Below, one piece after another: positions 14,864 to 14,983 of a stretch of 14,983 nt of DNA. The notes beneath the pieces were generated by a model that was not told where the DNA came from, did no database searches, and saw nothing but the letters and a program-made list of their open reading frames with translations. Position 1 is the first letter of the stretch, and the number at the start of each line of letters is the position of its first letter. The stretch comes from Deltaproteobacteria bacterium UBA3076 (GTDB lineage: Bacteria > Desulfobacterota > Dissulfuribacteria > Dissulfuribacterales > UBA3076), in the NCBI GenBank assembly GCA_002367355.1, contig DFBQ01000042.1, forward strand, positions 1 to 14,983, given 5' to 3'. The translations under genes were made by a program, and so were the position numbers.

Positions 14864-14892
14864 GTGTCTGAACGGAAAAGCAGTTCAGACAC
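14864..14892. promoter_or_regulatory. Perfect palindrome just upstream of the pseudouridine synthase gene
   Basis: GTGTCTGAAC (14864-14873) and GTTCAGACAC (14883-14892) are perfect 10-bp inverted arms around a 9-base spacer. It lies in the leader, 13 bases from the start codon. As RNA it would form a strong hairpin that could affect ribosome access; as DNA it could be an operator. It could also be the remnant of a short inverted-repeat element. No T-run follows on the gene's strand. Confidence 0.55.
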
Positions 14893-14983
14893 AATTTTGA
14901 ATTTTGAATTTAAAAAAGGGGCATCCTTCATAGCAAGCCAAAAATAGTTTACACTTTTAGGGGTAATATACCTCAAAAAATAT
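14893..14983. repeat. AT-rich end region with AATTTTG tract
   Basis: AATTTTG AATTTTG AATTT (from 14893) is a 7-base-period tract next to the palindrome. No coding frame is convincing in the last 90 bases, and the next gene is outside the window. Confidence 0.4.
14948..14976 (-). promoter_or_regulatory. Candidate sigma-70 promoter for the pseudouridine synthase gene
   Basis: On the minus strand TTGAGG (14976-14971) and TGTAAA (14953-14948) are 17 bases apart, each matching four or five of six consensus positions. Transcription would start near 14940 and carry the palindrome in a leader of about 90 nt. It is weak and unsupported by other signals. Confidence 0.3.

Overview
The window reads as chromosomal DNA from a mesophilic Desulfobacterota (delta-proteobacterial) anaerobe, probably a sulfate or sulfur-compound reducer. 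The main evidence is a complete DsrC with both C-terminal redox cysteines. Supporting evidence is two sigma-54 (NtrC-type) response regulators, a PilZ/prepilin-peptidase pair, frequent GTG/TTG starts and moderate GC. This placement is inference from gene content; no rRNA, tRNA, CRISPR array or intact mobile element was seen.

Layout. 1-620: possible tail of an unrecognised gene, then dsrC with a strong SD and its own intrinsic terminator. 636-2330 (+): a secreted FlgT-C-like/FG-GAP protein, overlapping by 19 bp the tail of a minus-strand group read from 4017 down to 2312. That group is an exported PEBP-family protein, a four-cysteine zinc-ribbon-like protein and an ATP-grasp ligase, the last two joined by a TTGA stop/start overlap. 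4159-6861 (+): a phosphoglucose isomerase-family protein and a two-helix RCK potassium channel. 7957-6872 (-): an exported OB-fold-like protein, then 5-formyl-THF cyclo-ligase. 7958-8541: a 584-bp gene-free region. 9894-8542 (-): an orphan NtrC-family regulator with its own terminator. 10076-11128 (+): a lipid kinase. 11401-14090 (+): a PilZ - prepilin peptidase - NtrC-family regulator operon. 14851-14129 (-): an RluB/RsuA-type pseudouridine synthase, preceded by a perfect 10-bp-arm palindrome.

The best structure outside genes is in 8039-8205. On the minus strand there is a good -24/-12 (sigma-54) promoter pointing at the exported OB-fold gene. About 110-150 bp upstream lie three evenly spaced palindromes TGCAA-N3-TTGCA, with an IHF-like site between. 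This has the geometry of a bacterial enhancer, and a sigma-54 activator gene is the next gene upstream. The PilZ-pilD-regulator operon suggests type IV pilus or type II secretion biogenesis tied to c-di-GMP; its regulator has GAFTDA instead of GAFTGA in the sigma-54 contact loop. The ATP-grasp/zinc-ribbon pair is the part with least known function. Three intergenic gaps hold short-period (about 7-8 bp) degenerate tracts, each with a different unit.
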